A stretch of DNA of 64,000 nt from Streptomyces sp. Go-475 (GCF_003330845.1 NZ_CP026121.1:558001-622000); one strand, 5' to 3'. Shown: positions 45,293-55,464, numbered from the stretch's first letter. Notes: generated by a model from the letters alone, not told the origin. Made by a program: numbers and translations.

Positions 45293-46468
45293 GTGAGCGC
45301 CGTTGTGTGGACTGCCGCTGGATCACTTCTCGCCTGGCTGTGGCTGCTGCTCTGCCAGGGCTTCTTCTGGCGCACCGATGTGCGACTGCCCCGGCGCGTG
45401 GAGCCGGACGTGTGGCCGGACGTGTGCGTCGTCGTCCCGGCCCGTGACGAGGCGGCGGTGCTGCCCGCCGCGCTGCCGTCGCTGCTCCTGCAGGACTATC
45501 CGGGGCGGGCGGAGGTCTTCCTCGTCGACGACGGGAGTACGGACGGCACCGGTGATCTCGCGCGTGACCTGGCACACCGGCACGGCGGGCTGCCGCTGAC
45601 CGTGTCCTCGCCGGGCGAGCCGCCCGCGGGGTGGACCGGCAAGCTGTGGGCCGTGCGCCACGGCATCGGCCTGGCACGCGCGCGTGGTCCCGAGTACCTG
45701 CTGCTGACCGACGCCGACATCGCGCACGCGCCGGACAGTCTGCGGGAGCTGGTGGCGGCGGCCCGTTCGGGCGGGTTCGACGTCGTGTCGCAGATGGCGC
45801 GGCTGCGGGTGGAGAGCGTGTGGGAGCGGCTCGTCGTGCCGGCCTTCGTCTACTTCTTCGCGCAGCTGTACCCCTTCCGCCGGATCGGCGGGGAGGGGAC
45901 GCGGACGGCGGCCGCTGCCGGTGGCTGCGTCCTGCTGCGGGCGGAGACCGCCGAGCGGGCGCGGATCCCGGACGCGATCCGGCACGCGGTGATCGACGAC
46001 GTGGCCCTGGCCCGGGCCGTCAAGCGCGGTGGCGGCCGCGTCTGGCTGGGGCTGGCGGACCGGGTGGACAGCGTGCGGCCGTATCCGCGGCTGGGCGATC
46101 TGTGGCGGATGGTGTCCCGCAGCGCCTACGCCCAGCTGCGGCACAACCCCCTGCTGCTGGCCGGGACGGTGGCGGGGCTGGCACTGGTGTACCTGGTGCC
46201 GCCCGTGGCGCTCGTGGCGGGTCTGGCCACGGGCGGCGCGGCCGCGGCGGTCGCCGGGGGCCTCGCCTGGCTCGTGATGGCGGGGACGTACGTCCCGATG
46301 CTCCGCTACTACCGGCAGCCGCCGTGGCTCGCTCCGCTGCTGCCGTTCACCGCCTTCCTCTACCTCCTCATGACGGTCGATTCGGCCGTGCAGCACTACC
46401 GGGGACGGGGTGCGGCCTGGAAGGGCCGCACCTACGCGCGCCCGGACGCCGTGCCCGACGAGGGCTGA
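45293..46468 (+). CDS. hpnB: HpnB-type GT2 glycosyltransferase
   Basis: The 391-residue protein has an N-terminal membrane helix (about 3-22), a GT2 catalytic domain (VCVVVPARDEAAVLPAALPS, FLVDDGSTDGT, LLLTDADIAHAPDSLREL) with the DAD metal site and EDD-equivalent VIDDVALARAV, and two or three C-terminal helices. The segment AGWTGKLWAVRHGIGLA is characteristic of the hopanoid-associated HpnB family. Hopanoid genes are not in this window, so the link to hopanoids is by family name only. The start is GTG 45293, six bases after CAGACT. Confidence 0.85.
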   Translation: MSAVVWTAAGSLLAWLWLLLCQGFFWRTDVRLPRRVEPDVWPDVCVVVPARDEAAVLPAALPSLLLQDYPGRAEVFLVDDGSTDGTGDLARDLAHRHGGLPLTVSSPGEPPAGWTGKLWAVRHGIGLARARGPEYLLLTDADIAHAPDSLRELVAAARSGGFDVVSQMARLRVESVWERLVVPAFVYFFAQLYPFRRIGGEGTRTAAAAGGCVLLRAETAERARIPDAIRHAVIDDVALARAVKRGGGRVWLGLADRVDSVRPYPRLGDLWRMVSRSAYAQLRHNPLLLAGTVAGLALVYLVPPVALVAGLATGGAAAAVAGGLAWLVMAGTYVPMLRYYRQPPWLAPLLPFTAFLYLLMTVDSAVQHYRGRGAAWKGRTYARPDAVPDEG

Positions 46469-46484
46469 CCACCGCCGGAGGGCG

Positions 46485-47753
46485 TCACTTCCTGCCGGGG
46501 GTCCAGTTCATGCCCCATCCGTAGGCCTGGTCGACGGTCCGCTGCGGGCTCACCCCGCGCTCGGGCACCAGGTAGCGGGCCTCCCGCTGGACGACCAGGT
46601 CGCCGCCGGTGTTGGTGATCAGGGCGAGCGCGCACACGGGTGAGGGGACCGTGCACTCGTCGAGGGAGAACTCGATCGGGGCGCCGTACTGCGGCTGGAG
46701 CGTGACGGTGGCGTGCAGGTCGGCGAAGGAGCGGGCGCCTTCGTAGATGGTGACGAAGACGAGGATGCGCCGGAAGGCGTTCTTGTGGTCGAGATTGACG
46801 GTGAGGTTCTCACCGGCCGCGACGGCGCCGGTGCGGTCGTCGCCGTCGAGGTGGATGTACGGCGGCTGGTGCAGTGCCCCGAAGGTGTTGCCGAGGGCCT
46901 GTACGACGCCCTTGCTGCCGTCGGTGAGTTCGAACAGGGCGCACAGGTCGAGGTCGAGGTCGGAGTGCAGCGCGGCCGGGCGGCCGAACTTGCTGCTCCA
47001 TCCCGAGAACTGCTTGCGCACTTCCCAGTTGAGGTTCACGTGCAGGGCGCCGGAGGTCCCGCCCTGCTTGGTGAGCGAGACGGAGGGGGCCGCCTTGGTG
47101 AGCGTGACCTTGGTGAGGCGGACGGGTGCGGGGGGTTCCGCGGGGGGCGGCGGGGCGGCCTGCTGGGTCGTCGTCGTCGGGGGCGTGTGGGCCGGCGGTG
47201 CGGGCGCCGTCACGGGCGCCGCCTGCTGCGGCTCGTCCACCGTGATGCCGTAGTCCGTGGCCAGGCCTTCGAGTCCGCTGCTGTAGCCCTGGCCGACGGC
47301 GCGGAACTTCCAGGCGCCCTGGCGGCGGTAGAACTCGCCGAGCACGAAAGCGGTTTCGGTGGTGGCGCCCGGGTTGTCGAAGCGGGCCACCGGGGTGCCC
47401 TGGGCGGCGTCCTGGACCTCGATGTACAGGTCCGGGACCTGCCCGAAGGCGCCCCCGTCGGCGGAGGCGGCGAGGACGATCGTCTCGATGGCGGGCTCCA
47501 CGCGCGCGAGGTCGACGAGGAGCGTGTCGGTCACGCGGCCGCCGGTGTTGCGCTTGCCCTCGTGGCGGATCGCGCCGGAGGAGTGCGCGGGCTGGTTGTA
47601 GAAGACGAAGTCCGCGTCGGAACGCACTTTTCCACTTACCAGCAGCAAAGCGGAGGCGTCGGCGTCGGGCACGCCCGGTCCGGTGCGCCAGCCCAATTCC
47701 ACTCGCAGCGCCGCGGCGGGCACAGGAGTGTTTGAACCTTTCAGCATTTGCAT
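46485..47753 (-). CDS. TerD-family protein with two TerD domains
   Basis: The 422-residue protein has an N-terminal TerD domain (about 1-170: [58 protein letters not shown]), a Pro/Thr/Gln-rich linker (about 175-215) and a second TerD domain (about 240-420: [51 protein letters not shown]). TerD proteins bind calcium and are stress or tellurite-resistance-associated; in Streptomyces they influence differentiation. No ter partner genes are adjacent. ATG 47753 is chosen for its ggggcgg upstream sequence. Confidence 0.88.
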   Translation of the reverse strand: MQMLKGSNTPVPAAALRVELGWRTGPGVPDADASALLLVSGKVRSDADFVFYNQPAHSSGAIRHEGKRNTGGRVTDTLLVDLARVEPAIETIVLAASADGGAFGQVPDLYIEVQDAAQGTPVARFDNPGATTETAFVLGEFYRRQGAWKFRAVGQGYSSGLEGLATDYGITVDEPQQAAPVTAPAPPAHTPPTTTTQQAAPPPPAEPPAPVRLTKVTLTKAAPSVSLTKQGGTSGALHVNLNWEVRKQFSGWSSKFGRPAALHSDLDLDLCALFELTDGSKGVVQALGNTFGALHQPPYIHLDGDDRTGAVAAGENLTVNLDHKNAFRRILVFVTIYEGARSFADLHATVTLQPQYGAPIEFSLDECTVPSPVCALALITNTGGDLVVQREARYLVPERGVSPQRTVDQAYGWGMNWTPGRK

Positions 47754-48044
47754 GTCCGCCCCCATTGTGTGGCACCGCGCCAGGCCCATCCCGGCCGTCC
47801 GGACGAGTTCCGTTCCGACAACCTATTCCTCCCCGCGGCGAACTCCCATGCACGACGACCGGACGACCGGCGGCCAACCCCCGGCAACCCGCCCGGAACT
47901 CGGCCTTTACACGATCAGAACCCGGTTCGCCGCCCCTTTTTGCCGAGTTCGCTCGCATTGGGGATCCCAGGTCACTGCGGACACGGAAAACAACCCTCTT
48001 ATCGGTCTCCCCAACCAGCACATCGTGGGCTTAACTTATGTGCC

Positions 48045-48473
48045 ATGACCTCCCCCCGCTCCACCTATGGCGGCGGCTACTACTCCGCCTCCTTCCCGGA
48101 CACCCCGATCTACGACAAGCTCGTCGCCGAGCGGGGCACCCCGCAGATCGCCCCGATCCGGGTCCCCGCTCAGTACGACATGCCGGCCGGCAACCTCCCC
48201 GCCCTCCCGTCGGCGCTGCCCGCGCTGCCGGCGGCCCCGTCCCAGCCCGCCTACGGCTATCCGCAGGCGCCACAGCCCGCCCCGCTCCAGCAGGCGCCCG
48301 CGGCGTACATCCCGCAGCAGGCCACCGCACCACGCGGCTACCCGGGGCCCCAGCCCCAGCAGCCGCGCCCGGCGGCGCCCGCGGGTTACGAGGCGATGCG
48401 CCCCGCGGCGCCCCGTCCCGCCCAGGCTCCTTACCAGGACCCGTACAACAACCAGCAGTACCGCGGTTACTGA
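48045..48473 (+). CDS. Small Pro/Gln/Tyr-rich conserved protein
   Basis: The 142-residue protein is conserved-looking at the N-terminus (MTSPRSTYGGGYYSASFPDT, YDKLVAERGTPQIAPIRVP) and then low-complexity, rich in Pro, Gln, Ala and Tyr. It resembles a family of Streptomyces proteins without known function (DUF6643-like). It has no signal peptide or helix. The ATG is seven bases after TAACTT and lacks a ribosome site. Confidence 0.7.
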   Translation: MTSPRSTYGGGYYSASFPDTPIYDKLVAERGTPQIAPIRVPAQYDMPAGNLPALPSALPALPAAPSQPAYGYPQAPQPAPLQQAPAAYIPQQATAPRGYPGPQPQQPRPAAPAGYEAMRPAAPRPAQAPYQDPYNNQQYRGY

Positions 48474-48518
48474 GCCGCCGCCCCGGGGGCTGTCGGTGCC
48501 GGCTGGCACGATGGCCCC

Positions 48519-49346
48519 ATGGGGAACGCACACCTGCACGCGATTCATGTCCATCCGGTCAAGGCGGTCCGGGGCCAAGCGCCCCGGGAGGCCGTCGTGG
48601 AGCCGTGGGGACTGGCCGGCGACCGGCGCTGGATGCTGATCGACGACGGGGGAAAGGTCGTCACGCAACGCCAGCAGCCGCGCCTCGCGCAGGCCGCCGC
48701 CGAGCTGCTGCCCGGCGGCGGCGTCCGGCTGTCCGCGCCCGGCATGGAGCCGCTCACGGTGCCCGTCCCAAGGTCGGTCGGTACCGTGCCGGCGCAGGTC
48801 TTCCGCGACAAGGTCGAGGCGGTCCCGGCCGACGACGAGTCCGCGCACGCCTGGTGCAGCGCCTACCTCGGCATCGGCGCGCGCCTCGTGTTCATGGACG
48901 ATCCGGCCACGCGCCGGCCCGTCGACCCGGAGTACGCGCGCCCCGGTGACACGGTCTCCTTCGCCGACGGCTTTCCGCTGCTGCTCACCACGACGGCCTC
49001 CCTCGACTCCCTCAACGCCCTGATCGCGCAGGGCGACCACGCGGACGAGGGCCCGCTCCCCATGAACCGCTTCCGGCCGAACCTGGTCGTGACGGGCACC
49101 GAGGCCTGGGCCGAGGACGACTGGTCGGGCCTCGCCGTCGGAGAGGTGACCTTCCGCGTCGCCAAGCCCTGCGGCCGGTGCGTGGTGACCACCACCGACC
49201 AGGGCACCAGCGAGCGCGGCCGCGAGCCCCTGCACAGCCTCGGGCGGCACCGGCGGCTCGGCGGCAAGCTGGTCTTCGGCCAGAACCTGGTGCCCCTGTC
49301 CCGCGGCACGATCCGGGTCGGGGACCGGGTCAGGATCCTCGAGTAA
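48519..49346 (+). CDS. MOSC-domain protein, YcbX-like
   Basis: The 275-residue protein has an N-terminal MOSC beta-barrel domain (HLHAIHVHPVKAVRGQAPRE, GLAGDRRWMLID) and a MOSC domain (about 140-275) with the conserved Cys motif FRVAKPCGRCVVTTTD, the molybdenum ligand region of mARC/YcbX proteins. A likely role is molybdenum-dependent reduction of N-hydroxylated compounds. No [2Fe-2S] domain is fused. The start region CACGAT, six bases, then ATG suggests leaderless expression. Confidence 0.9.
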   Translation: MGNAHLHAIHVHPVKAVRGQAPREAVVEPWGLAGDRRWMLIDDGGKVVTQRQQPRLAQAAAELLPGGGVRLSAPGMEPLTVPVPRSVGTVPAQVFRDKVEAVPADDESAHAWCSAYLGIGARLVFMDDPATRRPVDPEYARPGDTVSFADGFPLLLTTTASLDSLNALIAQGDHADEGPLPMNRFRPNLVVTGTEAWAEDDWSGLAVGEVTFRVAKPCGRCVVTTTDQGTSERGREPLHSLGRHRRLGGKLVFGQNLVPLSRGTIRVGDRVRILE

Positions 49347-49513
49347 GCGCAGGCGGCGGGTCTCCCGCAGGGGCGGGAACCGCGTCGGCGGCCCGGGCGT
49401 TGGCCTCGTGTGAGAAGTTCATGAGTGGCCCTGAGGAGAGGTGATTTCGCTCTCTCTTCGCCGGGTGCGCGCGTGGGCGGCTCCGTCGGGGGTTATCACG
49501 GAGCGGGAAGGGG

Positions 49514-50128
49514 GTGCAGGCGGTGCGAGCGATCAGCGGACTCTGGCGCTGGCGGCGCAACCCGTTGTGCCGCGCGACCGACCTGGCCGAGGCCTGGGCG
49601 GCGCTGGCGGCCCTGCTGCTGATCCTGCTCATCGCCCCGGTGGCCGGATTCCTCGTCGGGGGCACCGCCCAGGACGCCCTGCAGCGCTCCGTCCGGGAGC
49701 AGCACGAGGCGCGGCATCTGGTGACGGCCACCGTGGTCCGCAAGCTCGACCCCTCCCCGCTGGACGCCGACCCGGAGACCTCCACCGGCCGGGATCTGCG
49801 CAACCGCGTCCTCGCCGACTGGACCGCGCCGGACGGCACACAGCAGCAGGGCCCGGTCCTGTCGAGCCTCAAGGACCCGCAGCGGGGCGACGAGTTCCGG
49901 ATATGGACCGACCGGCACGGCCGGCTGGTGGCCCGCCCCCTGGACTCCGCGACGGCGTCGACGCACGCGGTCCTCGCCGGTTTCGGCGCGGCCCTGGCGG
50001 CCGGCGGGCTCATAGAGGGCGGCCGACGGCTGATCGTCTGGCGCATGGTCCGCCGCCGGTACGCCCGTTGGGACCAGGCATGGGACAAGGCGGGCCCGGA
50101 CTGGGGCAGGACGGGCACCGGCAGCTGA
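49514..50128 (+). CDS. Membrane protein of the Rv1733c-like family
   Basis: The 204-residue protein starts with GTG after gcggagcgggaaggg. The layout is a short basic cytosolic N-terminus (WRWRRNPLCRATDLAEAWAA), helix (about 30-52), extracellular domain (about 55-155) and second helix (about 158-178) followed by a basic tail. The RRNPL..T..E opening matches the Streptomyces/Mycobacterium Rv1733c-type proteins. Function unknown. Confidence 0.75.
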   Translation: MQAVRAISGLWRWRRNPLCRATDLAEAWAALAALLLILLIAPVAGFLVGGTAQDALQRSVREQHEARHLVTATVVRKLDPSPLDADPETSTGRDLRNRVLADWTAPDGTQQQGPVLSSLKDPQRGDEFRIWTDRHGRLVARPLDSATASTHAVLAGFGAALAAGGLIEGGRRLIVWRMVRRRYARWDQAWDKAGPDWGRTGTGS

Positions 50129-50357
50129 CAGCCTTCCGGCTCTGGTCAACCCACCACCCGCGCGCACGCTACGGTGGTCCGGCCGAACCGTTCGGCACAA
50201 CCCGCGTGCGAGCGAGCAGGAGGGACACGCCGGGTGTCGATGCCGCGTGCGCGCGCAGCCCCCGGGGGCCGGGCACGGCAGCGGCCCCGACACCGGCCAC
50301 AGCGTCCCGAGGGCGAACGAGCCATCAGTACGACCGAGGTGGGGGCACAGCTACACC

Positions 50358-52793
50358 ATGGCACAGGGCACGGTCCAGGTGACGCACACCGGCACGTCGC
50401 GGTGGCGGCGCCGCACGGGTGAGTACGCATCGCTCGCCGCCGCCCTGGAGGCCGCGGCCGACGGCGACGTCCTCACCGTCGCCCCCGGCACCTACCGGGA
50501 GAACCTCGTGGTGCAGCGCGCGGTGACCCTGCGCGGTCCCGAGGGCTCCCCCGGCTCGGTGCGGATCGCGCCCGTGGACGGGGTGCCGCTGACCGTGCGC
50601 GCCTCGGCGGTGGTCCAGGACCTGCACGTGGAGGGCCAGGACGCGGCCGCCCCGGCCGTGCTGGTCGAGGAGGGCACCCCGGAGCTGCGGGACGTGCGGG
50701 TGGTGACGCGGTCGGCGGCCGGGATCGAGGTGCGCGGCAGCGCCCGGCCCACGGTCCGGCGCTGCGCGGTCGACAACCCGGCCGGCATCGGCATCGCCGT
50801 ACTCGACGGCGCGGGCGGGGTGTTCGAGGAGTGCGAGGTCGTCGCGGCCGGCCAGGCGGGCGTGGCCGTGCGCGGCGGCGCGCACCCCCGTCTGGAGCGC
50901 TGCCGGATCCACCACACGTCCGGCTCGGGCCTGTCGGCGACCGGGGAGAACACCGCGCTGGAGGCGGTGGGCTGCGAGGTGTACGAGGTGCGGGGCAGCG
51001 GGGTGCAGATCACCGGCCGGGCCACGGCGCACCTCACCGACTGCGATGTGCACCGCACGACCGCCGACGGGGTCACGCTCGACACGGACGCCGTGCTGAC
51101 CCTCGCCGACTGCCGCATCCACGACATCCCGGAGAACGCGGTCGACCTGCGCTCCCGTTCCGTCCTCACGCTGACCCGCACCACGGTGCGGCAGTTCGGC
51201 CGCAACGGCCTGTCGGTGTGGGACCCGGGCACGCGCGTGGACGCCAACCAGTGCGAGATCTTCGACAGCACGGGCGACTACCCCGCGGTGTGGGTCAGCG
51301 ACGGCGCCACCGCGGTCCTGGACTCCTGCCGGGTGCACGACGTGCCGGACGCGCTGTTCGTCCTCGACCGCGGCTCGCGCGCGGACGTCGTCGACAGCGA
51401 CCTGTCGCAGGTGCGCAACACGGCCGTGTCGGTGAGCGACGGCGCGACGGCGCAGCTCGACGACTGCCGGATCCGGGACGCGGCGACGGGCGCCTGGTTC
51501 CGCGACCACGGCAGCGGCGGCACCCTCAGCAACTGCACGCTGGACGGCACCCAGACCGGCGTGATCGTCACCAAGGGCGCCGACCCCACCGTGGAGCGCT
51601 GCACGGTCGACTCCCCGGCGGAAGCGGGCGTCTACGTGTCGGCCGGGGGCCGCGGCAGCTTCCTGAACTGCCGGGTGACGGGCAGCGGCGGCTACGGCTT
51701 CCACGTGATCGACGGCAGCCGTACGACGCTCAGGAAGTGCCGCACGGAGCGGTGCGCGCGCGGGGGTTACGAGTTCGCGGACAGCGGCGCGGACGCGGCG
51801 TCCGGGGCGGGCCCGCTCGTCGAGGACTGCACGAGCGACGAGAGCGCGGGGCTGCGGGCGCCCGCGGCGCGGGAGACGGCCGTGCAGACGGTGAGCCACT
51901 CCCCCGGTCTGCTCGGCGCGGTGCCGGAGCAGCGCACCGAACCGCCGCCCCCGGCCCCGGTCGCCGAGCCCGCGCAGCCCGTCCGCACCTCCAAGGACGT
52001 CCTCGGTGAGCTGGACGCGCTGGTGGGCCTGGAGAGCGTCAAGCGCGAGGTGCGCGCCCTCACGGACATGATCGAGGTCGGCCGGCGCCGGCAGCAGGCC
52101 GGTCTGAAGGCGGCGTCGGTCAAGCGGCACCTGGTCTTCACCGGCTCCCCGGGCACGGGCAAGACGACGGTCGCGCGCCTGTACGGCGAGATCCTCGCCT
52201 CCCTCGGCGTGCTGGAGAAGGGCCACCTGGTCGAGGTGTCCCGGGTCGACCTGGTCGGCGAGCACATCGGCTCGACGGCGATCCGCACGCAGGAGGCGTT
52301 CGAGAAGGCGCGCGGCGGCGTGCTGTTCATCGACGAGGCGTACGCGCTGTCCCCGGAGGACGCGGGCCGTGACTTCGGCAAGGAGGCCATCGACACGCTG
52401 GTGAAGCTGATGGAGGACCACCGGGACGCGGTCGTGGTGATCGTCGCGGGCTACACGGCCGAGATGGAGCGCTTCCTGTCGGTCAACCCCGGTGTTGCTT
52501 CCCGTTTCTCACGGACCATCACCTTCAGCGACTACGGCCCCGAGGACCTGCTGCGGATCGTGGAGCAGCAGGCCGAGGAGCACGAGTACCGGCTGGCGCC
52601 GGGTGCGGCGGAGGCGCTGCTCAAGTACTTCACGGCGATGCCCAAAGGCCCGGCGTTCGGCAACGGCCGTACGGCGCGGCAGACGTTCGAGGCCATGGTG
52701 GAGCGGCACGCGAGCCGGGTCGCCCAGCTCGCCGAGCCCACCACGGACGATCTGACGTTGCTCTACGCCGAGGACCTGCCCGAGCTGCTCTGA
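50358..52793 (+). CDS. Right-handed beta-helix fused to CbbX/SpoVK-type AAA+ ATPase
   Basis: The 811-residue protein has no signal peptide. Residues about 10-500 form a parallel beta-helix of short repeats (motifs such as VRRCAVDNPAGIGIAV, LERCRIHHTSGSGLSA, LTDCDVHRTTADGVTL) of the pectate-lyase-like type. A Pro-rich linker (about 515-545) leads to an AAA+ module of the CbbX/SpoVK/EccA group: Walker A GSPGTGKT (about 596), Walker B VLFIDEAYAL (about 654), second-region SRFSRTITF. It is probably a cytosolic remodelling ATPase whose beta-helix recognises a partner. Only 7 bp separate it from the convergent membrane hydrolase gene. Confidence 0.88.
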   Translation: MAQGTVQVTHTGTSRWRRRTGEYASLAAALEAAADGDVLTVAPGTYRENLVVQRAVTLRGPEGSPGSVRIAPVDGVPLTVRASAVVQDLHVEGQDAAAPAVLVEEGTPELRDVRVVTRSAAGIEVRGSARPTVRRCAVDNPAGIGIAVLDGAGGVFEECEVVAAGQAGVAVRGGAHPRLERCRIHHTSGSGLSATGENTALEAVGCEVYEVRGSGVQITGRATAHLTDCDVHRTTADGVTLDTDAVLTLADCRIHDIPENAVDLRSRSVLTLTRTTVRQFGRNGLSVWDPGTRVDANQCEIFDSTGDYPAVWVSDGATAVLDSCRVHDVPDALFVLDRGSRADVVDSDLSQVRNTAVSVSDGATAQLDDCRIRDAATGAWFRDHGSGGTLSNCTLDGTQTGVIVTKGADPTVERCTVDSPAEAGVYVSAGGRGSFLNCRVTGSGGYGFHVIDGSRTTLRKCRTERCARGGYEFADSGADAASGAGPLVEDCTSDESAGLRAPAARETAVQTVSHSPGLLGAVPEQRTEPPPPAPVAEPAQPVRTSKDVLGELDALVGLESVKREVRALTDMIEVGRRRQQAGLKAASVKRHLVFTGSPGTGKTTVARLYGEILASLGVLEKGHLVEVSRVDLVGEHIGSTAIRTQEAFEKARGGVLFIDEAYALSPEDAGRDFGKEAIDTLVKLMEDHRDAVVVIVAGYTAEMERFLSVNPGVASRFSRTITFSDYGPEDLLRIVEQQAEEHEYRLAPGAAEALLKYFTAMPKGPAFGNGRTARQTFEAMVERHASRVAQLAEPTTDDLTLLYAEDLPELL

Positions 52794-52800
52794 GGTTCGC

Positions 52801-55185
52801 CTACGCCGCGGGCGGCTCGGGTGTGTCCCGTGGGGCCGGCGGCTCGGGTGTGTCGCGGGGTGCGGGCACCCCCGGCCGCAGGCGGGCCAGCAGCAGGCGG
52901 CGTTCCTCGGCGAACGCCGGGTCCGCCTGGTAGTCGGAGTGGCCGAGGATCGGCGCGGGCAGCGGCAGCAGGTCGGTGCGGCCGTAGGCGAGGGGGTCCT
53001 TCAGGGGCGGGTGGTCGACCTGGGGGCCGCGGTCGCCGGGCAGGCGCATGGGGCCGCCGATGGGGTCGGTGAGCCGGTACAGGTTGCGCCAGCAGTCGAC
53101 GTCCCGGTGCAGGGAGCTGAGCGCGGCGGGGCCGAAGTGCGCCGGGAACCAGCGGCCGTACAGGCGCTCCAGCGGGGAGCCGTAGGTCAGCAGCGCGACG
53201 CGTCTGCGGGCGGAGGGGGCGAGTTGCCAGGCCGCGGCGGCGGCGAGCACGCTGCCCTGCGAGTGCCCGGAGATGACGAGGCGTCCGCCGGTGACCCGGG
53301 TCCAGGTCGCCATCCGCCAGGTCAGGTCGGGCACGGCGCGCTCGGCGTAGCAGGGCGGGGCGAAGGGGTGGGCGGCGCGCGGCCAGAAGGTGCCGACGTC
53401 CCACAGGATGCCGATGGTGCGGCGCGCGGCGGGGTCCTTGTAGGCGCGCCTGCCCCAGGTGACGAAGAGTATGAAGCCGAGGCCGATCAGCCAGGAACCG
53501 AGGGCCTGGGCGGTTTCCGCGGCGCCGTGGAGGACGGGGTAGGTGCCCCGTGCGGCCTCGCCGGGTGTCTGGTCGGTGGTCAGGGCACCGACGAGGGCTC
53601 CGGCGCCGAGCAGCAGGGTGACGCCGGAGGTGACGGCGACGATGCGGGGTCCTCGGTCGGTGAGGGCGGCCATGGCGCGGGCGTAGGCGATCCGGCGGGT
53701 GCGGGCGGGGTCCATGGCCGCGTCCGGGTAGTCGCGTGCGACGGCGTCGCGTTCGGCGCGGGCGAGCTGCCAGGCGCGGTGGGCCAGCCAGCCGAAGAGC
53801 CCCAGCAGCACGACGAGCAGCGGCGGGATCACGGACGCCTGCCAGGTCAGCAGGACCGGCGGGCCCGCGATCGACGCGCCCGTGCCGTCCAGCCAGTCGG
53901 AGACGCGCTGGGACACGCCGCCGGACATCACCCCGCCCAGGGCGCAGCCCAGCATCGCCACGGCCGGTCCGCCCATGCCCCGCAGCACGGCCCGCCGGTC
54001 GGGGTCGGTGCGGTGCAGGGTGTGGGCGACGACGGCCAGGACGACCACGAGCAGGCCCTGGGCCAGGGCGAGGCCGCCGAAGGCGGTGTCGCCCGGCAGC
54101 CGCCCTGCCGACTCCCAGCCGGGCCGCTCCCACCCGGCGTAGAGCAGGGCGAGGGCGAGCAGGGCGAGGGCGGCGAGCGGCAGGCGTCGTACGAAGCGCT
54201 CGTCGAGTTCCTTGTCCAGGCGCTTCTCGCTGCGGCCCCGGCGGCACACCACCCAGACCACGGCGACGGCGCAAGCGGCGAGGGCCGCTTCCAGGAGCAG
54301 GCCGAGGGTGTGCAGCAGGGCGGGGCCGCCGGGCTCGCGGTCGTGGCGGGCGGCGGCGCTGCCGACCGCGGCGGCGACCGTCAGCAGGCCGGCGGCGGTG
54401 TGCGCGGCGCGCAGCCGGGCCACCAGCCGGCGTCCGTACCAGAAGCCGGGCCGGCCGAGGGCGGTCGGTCCGGGGTCCTCGTCGGACTCGGGGTCGCGGG
54501 CGATCGGCTGCTGGGACTCGTAGTCGCTCCAGGTGCGCCGGGACAGGTACCAGAGGAGGCCGGTCAGGGCGGTGGGGACGAGGGAGGCGAGGGCGAGCCT
54601 GCGGCCGGGGCTGCTCCACCAGCCGCCGTCGGAGACGGTGGGTGAGAGGAAGCCCAGCCAGGAGTGGCGGTCGGCGCAGGCGGTCGTGCCCGCGCACTGC
54701 CAGGCGGCCAGGTCGAGGGCGACCTCGCAGGCCGCGGCGACGAGCAGCACCGTCAGGGTGAGGGCGGCGAGCCGCACCAGGAGGCCGTACAGGCGCACGG
54801 TGCGGCGGCGGCCGTGGGCGCTGGGGCGCATCCAGTGGGCGAGGTTGACGACCATGAACGGCAGGAGCAGCAGCCACAGGGCGCGGGTGCCGTTGCCGGA
54901 GGTGAGGTTGCACCAGACGTAGGCCTCGGGCACGGGGCCGTCCCGGCGGTGGGCGTCGGGGTTGTTCTCGGCGTCGACGTCGTCGGCGCGCCGGAAGACG
55001 GCCGCGATGTCGTCGCCGGTGATCCGCTCGGTCCGCGGGTCGTTGAGCATCTCCTGCGGCGTGGTGCCGCCCACGCCGTGGACCAGGAGTTCCAGGGCGG
55101 TGCCGGTCTCGCCGGGCCGCGTGGCCAGGCCGTCCGGTCCGCCGGTCGACGCATGTTCCTGCGCACGTTCCACTGATTCGCACAT
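52801..55185 (-). CDS. Large membrane protein with split alpha/beta-hydrolase fold
   Basis: The 794-residue protein starts with ATG 55185. The N-terminus has a hydrolase strand with the oxyanion-hole motif (ALELLVHGVGGTTPQEML, about 30-47). About 8-10 membrane helices follow (about 80-590). Near the C-terminus is the nucleophile elbow SGHSQGSVLAAAAAW (Ser about 640) and LLTYGSPLERLYGRWFP. It resembles membrane lipase/esterase-like proteins of Streptomyces. The C-terminal end repeats APRDTPEPP twice. Substrate unknown. Confidence 0.75.
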   Translation of the reverse strand: MCESVERAQEHASTGGPDGLATRPGETGTALELLVHGVGGTTPQEMLNDPRTERITGDDIAAVFRRADDVDAENNPDAHRRDGPVPEAYVWCNLTSGNGTRALWLLLLPFMVVNLAHWMRPSAHGRRRTVRLYGLLVRLAALTLTVLLVAAACEVALDLAAWQCAGTTACADRHSWLGFLSPTVSDGGWWSSPGRRLALASLVPTALTGLLWYLSRRTWSDYESQQPIARDPESDEDPGPTALGRPGFWYGRRLVARLRAAHTAAGLLTVAAAVGSAAARHDREPGGPALLHTLGLLLEAALAACAVAVVWVVCRRGRSEKRLDKELDERFVRRLPLAALALLALALLYAGWERPGWESAGRLPGDTAFGGLALAQGLLVVVLAVVAHTLHRTDPDRRAVLRGMGGPAVAMLGCALGGVMSGGVSQRVSDWLDGTGASIAGPPVLLTWQASVIPPLLVVLLGLFGWLAHRAWQLARAERDAVARDYPDAAMDPARTRRIAYARAMAALTDRGPRIVAVTSGVTLLLGAGALVGALTTDQTPGEAARGTYPVLHGAAETAQALGSWLIGLGFILFVTWGRRAYKDPAARRTIGILWDVGTFWPRAAHPFAPPCYAERAVPDLTWRMATWTRVTGGRLVISGHSQGSVLAAAAAWQLAPSARRRVALLTYGSPLERLYGRWFPAHFGPAALSSLHRDVDCWRNLYRLTDPIGGPMRLPGDRGPQVDHPPLKDPLAYGRTDLLPLPAPILGHSDYQADPAFAEERRLLLARLRPGVPAPRDTPEPPAPRDTPEPPAA

Positions 55186-55464
55186 CCCCCGTGACACGCC
55201 GTCGGCTCTGTCCGTGCGGGCACAAGGATCTCCGGTTCGGCGGCGTCGTACACCTCCTGTCACGGAATCTTCCCGATCCGTGATGCGGCGGGGCGGCAGA
55301 TGAGCCCTGGCGTGGCATGTGCGCGGCGAGCGGTCGATGCCGCCGGTCGCCCCGCGACATGCGAGGATGGGACGTCCGCGCACCGGAGCCGGGAGAAATG
55401 TCCTGGTTGGGGCGGGTGCGCTGGGCGTGTCGGACGGCATTGAGGCGAAAGGACCGGAGCGTAC

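Noticed and set aside
52763..55360. Long opposite-frame reading frames (for example 865 codons at 52763-55360) as separate genes
   Set aside because: They are Arg/Pro-rich shadows of the membrane hydrolase gene, as is usual in high-GC DNA.
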